NCBI RefSeq assembly: GCF_006716885.1 | Contig: NZ_VFPU01000002.1 | Coordinates: 255,386 to 319,385, forward strand | DNA from: Ornithinimicrobium humiphilum | GTDB lineage: Bacteria > Actinomycetota > Actinomycetes > Actinomycetales > Dermatophilaceae | Direction of reading: 5' to 3' | Length of the DNA stretch: 64,000 bases | Shown here: positions 62,673 through 64,000 of the stretch, in pieces | Layout: every line of letters starts with the position of its first letter | Position numbering within the stretch: the stretch's first letter is position 1 | Notes under the pieces: generated by a model | What the model was told of the DNA's origin: nothing | The model's database searches: none | The model's input: the letters and a program-made list of their open reading frames with translations, nothing else | Position numbers and translations under genes: made by a program

Positions 62673-64000
62673 ATGGCGCGCGGGCGGCATACCCCGGACG
62701 AGGACGAGCAGCCGCTGGAGACCTATCGGCGGATGCGCGACTTCACGCGCACGCCCGAGCCCGCCGGGACCATCCCGGTCCCCGGCGACGGCGAGCGCGT
62801 CTTCGTCGTGCAGCGGCACCGCGCGACCCGGCTGCACTACGACTTCCGGCTCGAGGTCGACGGCGTGCTCGCGAGCTGGGCGGTGCCCAAGGGCCCGACG
62901 CTCGACCCCGAGGTGCGCCGGCTGGCGATCCACGTCGAGGACCACCCGATGGAGTACCTGCACTTCGAGGGCGTCATCCCGGCCAAGGAGTACGGCGGCG
63001 GAGACGTCATCGTCTGGGACACCGGCACCTGGGAGCCGCACGACGACGAGGACCCGGCCACGGCGATCAGGAACGGGACGCTCCACGTCGTGCTCCACGG
63101 CCAACGGCTGCGCGGCGTCTTCATGCTCGTGCGCACCGCGCGGCAGGAGGGCGACAAGGAGCAGTGGCTGCTCTTCCACAAGCACGACGAGCACGCGGTC
63201 GAGGGCTGGGACGCCGAGGACCACCCGACCTCGGTGCTCAGCGGCCGCACCAACGACGAGGTCCTCGCCGATCCCGACCGCGAGTGGCACAGCGACCTGC
63301 CCGCCGCCCAGGCCTCGGTCGAGCTCAAGGTCGCCGTGCCCGACCCGCCGACCGACGACGAGCTCGCCGCGCTGGACGCGCTCGGGGAGTCGGGCAGCTG
63401 GGAGATCTTCGGCCGCACCCTCAAGGTGACCAACCTCGACAAGGTGCTCTTCCCCGCCCGGGAGGGCGAGGAGCCGGTCACCAAGCGCGACCTGCTCCGG
63501 TATGCCGCACAGGTCGCCCCGGTCTCGCTCCCCCACCTGGCCGGGCGGGCGCTCAACCTGCACCGAAATCCCGACGGCGCCGACGCGAAAGGCTTCTGGC
63601 ACAAGGAGCTGCCCCGGCACGCGCCGAGCTGGCTGCCGCGCTGGGACAACCCCGACGCCGACAAGGGCGAGACGCAGACCTATCTCGTCGTCGACGAGGC
63701 GGCGGCGCTGGTCTGGGCCGCCAACTTCGGCGCCCTGGAGTGGCATCCGTGGACCTCGCGGACCGACGCACCGGACCTGCCGACCTTCGTGATGTTCGAC
63801 CTTGACCCCGGCGACCGCACGACCTGGGAGGAGCTGCTCGACCTGGCGCGGCTGCACCGCACGGCCTTCGAGGCGCTGCAGCTGCGCGCCTACCCGAAGG
63901 TGACCGGGAAGCGGGGCATCCAGATCTGGGTGCCGGTCCGACGCGGACCCAGCTTCGCCGACACCCGCGCCTGGGCCGAGAAGGTCTCGCGCAGCGTCGG
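62673..64000 (+). CDS. ligD: LigD-type DNA repair enzyme, phosphoesterase then polymerase domain (partial)
   Basis: The first 442 residues are inside the window. Residues ~30-190 form the 3'-phosphoesterase domain (VQRHRATRLHYDFRLEVDG, WAVPKGP, EDHPMEYLHFEG, GGGDVIVWD). From ~247 the primase-like polymerase domain begins (VTNLDKVLFP), with GFWHKELP and the catalytic DLDPG. It repairs double-strand breaks with Ku. Domain order here is PE-POL, whereas M. tuberculosis LigD is POL-PE-LIG and Pseudomonas LigD is PE-LIG-POL. A ligase domain may follow beyond the edge. ATG 62673 or GTG 62664 may be the start. Confidence 0.88.
   Translation, partial: MARGRHTPDEDEQPLETYRRMRDFTRTPEPAGTIPVPGDGERVFVVQRHRATRLHYDFRLEVDGVLASWAVPKGPTLDPEVRRLAIHVEDHPMEYLHFEGVIPAKEYGGGDVIVWDTGTWEPHDDEDPATAIRNGTLHVVLHGQRLRGVFMLVRTARQEGDKEQWLLFHKHDEHAVEGWDAEDHPTSVLSGRTNDEVLADPDREWHSDLPAAQASVELKVAVPDPPTDDELAALDALGESGSWEIFGRTLKVTNLDKVLFPAREGEEPVTKRDLLRYAAQVAPVSLPHLAGRALNLHRNPDGADAKGFWHKELPRHAPSWLPRWDNPDADKGETQTYLVVDEAAALVWAANFGALEWHPWTSRTDAPDLPTFVMFDLDPGDRTTWEELLDLARLHRTAFEALQLRAYPKVTGKRGIQIWVPVRRGPSFADTRAWAEKVSRSV

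Larger units (their letters stand above)
4391..63506. repeat. dispersed octamer GGTATGCC/GGCATACC (19 copies)
   Basis: Exact octamers begin at 4391, 4818, 8582, 11217, 27783, 28240, 29224, 34438, 35045, 36961, 41293, 41653, 51791, 52318, 56925, 59596, 61261, 62686 and 63499. Both orientations occur. At roughly 72% GC my composition estimate is about two copies. Eighteen are inside genes, in different reading frames. None lies between 11225 and 27782. Confidence 0.8.

Noticed and set aside
1..64000. tRNA or rRNA genes and insertion sequences
   Set aside because: I saw no cloverleaf, rRNA core sequence, transposase or terminal inverted repeat pair with target duplication.

Overview
The DNA is very GC-rich (about 70-72% in most genes). 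GTG starts, four-base ATGA/GTGA overlaps, a class E sortase, a DUF4235 protein and ECF41 regulation together point to a high-GC actinobacterium, most likely Micrococcales of the Intrasporangiaceae/Ornithinimicrobiaceae type. The lineage is inferred from gene content and style, not from a marker gene.

Layout. (1) 0-4.9 kb is a cell-surface locus: a repeat-rich secreted protein, a chaplin-like/collagen-like protein ending in a LAxTG sorting signal, and its class E sortase. (2) 5.2-8.4 kb holds a DUF2188 protein, two RDD membrane proteins, and an ECF41 sigma factor overlapping a carboxymuconolactone-decarboxylase-like gene, with a good match to the ECF41 promoter upstream. (3) 8.6-12.9 kb is a thiamine ABC transporter (ATPase, fused permease, binding lipoprotein). 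It carries two separate TPP riboswitches and a 35-residue zinc-ribbon-like ORF between them. (4) 13.3-28.6 kb is an exopolysaccharide cluster: membrane dehydratase, WecA-like initiating transferase, epimerases, GT4, flippase, CapK-like enzyme, Wzy-like polymerase, UDP-glucose dehydrogenase and Wzc-like tyrosine kinase. Its base composition is mosaic, and a degenerate dehydratase paralogue and other accessory genes follow. (5) 28.6-34.6 kb holds an ATP-grasp-like gene, a lower-GC two-gene cassette (subtilase-fold protein plus tail-anchored helical protein) and a penicillin-binding lipoprotein. (6) 34.8-40.1 kb is a choline-to-betaine operon betB-betA-betT. (7) 40.6-49.8 kb is a Liv-type ABC importer interleaved with two CoA-ligase genes, divergent from an IclR regulator. 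The regulator is followed by a degenerate acetyl-CoA-synthetase paralogue (to 51.6 kb). (8) 52-56.3 kb holds an ArsR/AHSA1 pair, an esterase and a NarL-type two-component system. (9) 56.6-61.8 kb is an operon dapB-dapA-dapD-dapC-lysA that lacks dapE. (10) 62-64 kb holds a methyltransferase and the start of LigD (phosphoesterase then polymerase domain), cut by the window end.

Two signals run across the genes. An octamer, GGTATGCC/GGCATACC, occurs 19 times on both strands and in several reading frames, often forcing rare TAT or ATA codons, yet is absent from the exopolysaccharide cluster. A palindromic intergenic element of about 66-78 bp occurs three and a half times at the ends of plus-strand transcription units.

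The best candidates for something undescribed are the chaplin-collagen-sortase locus, the protease-fold/tail-anchor pair at 30.2-32.6 kb, and the octamer.
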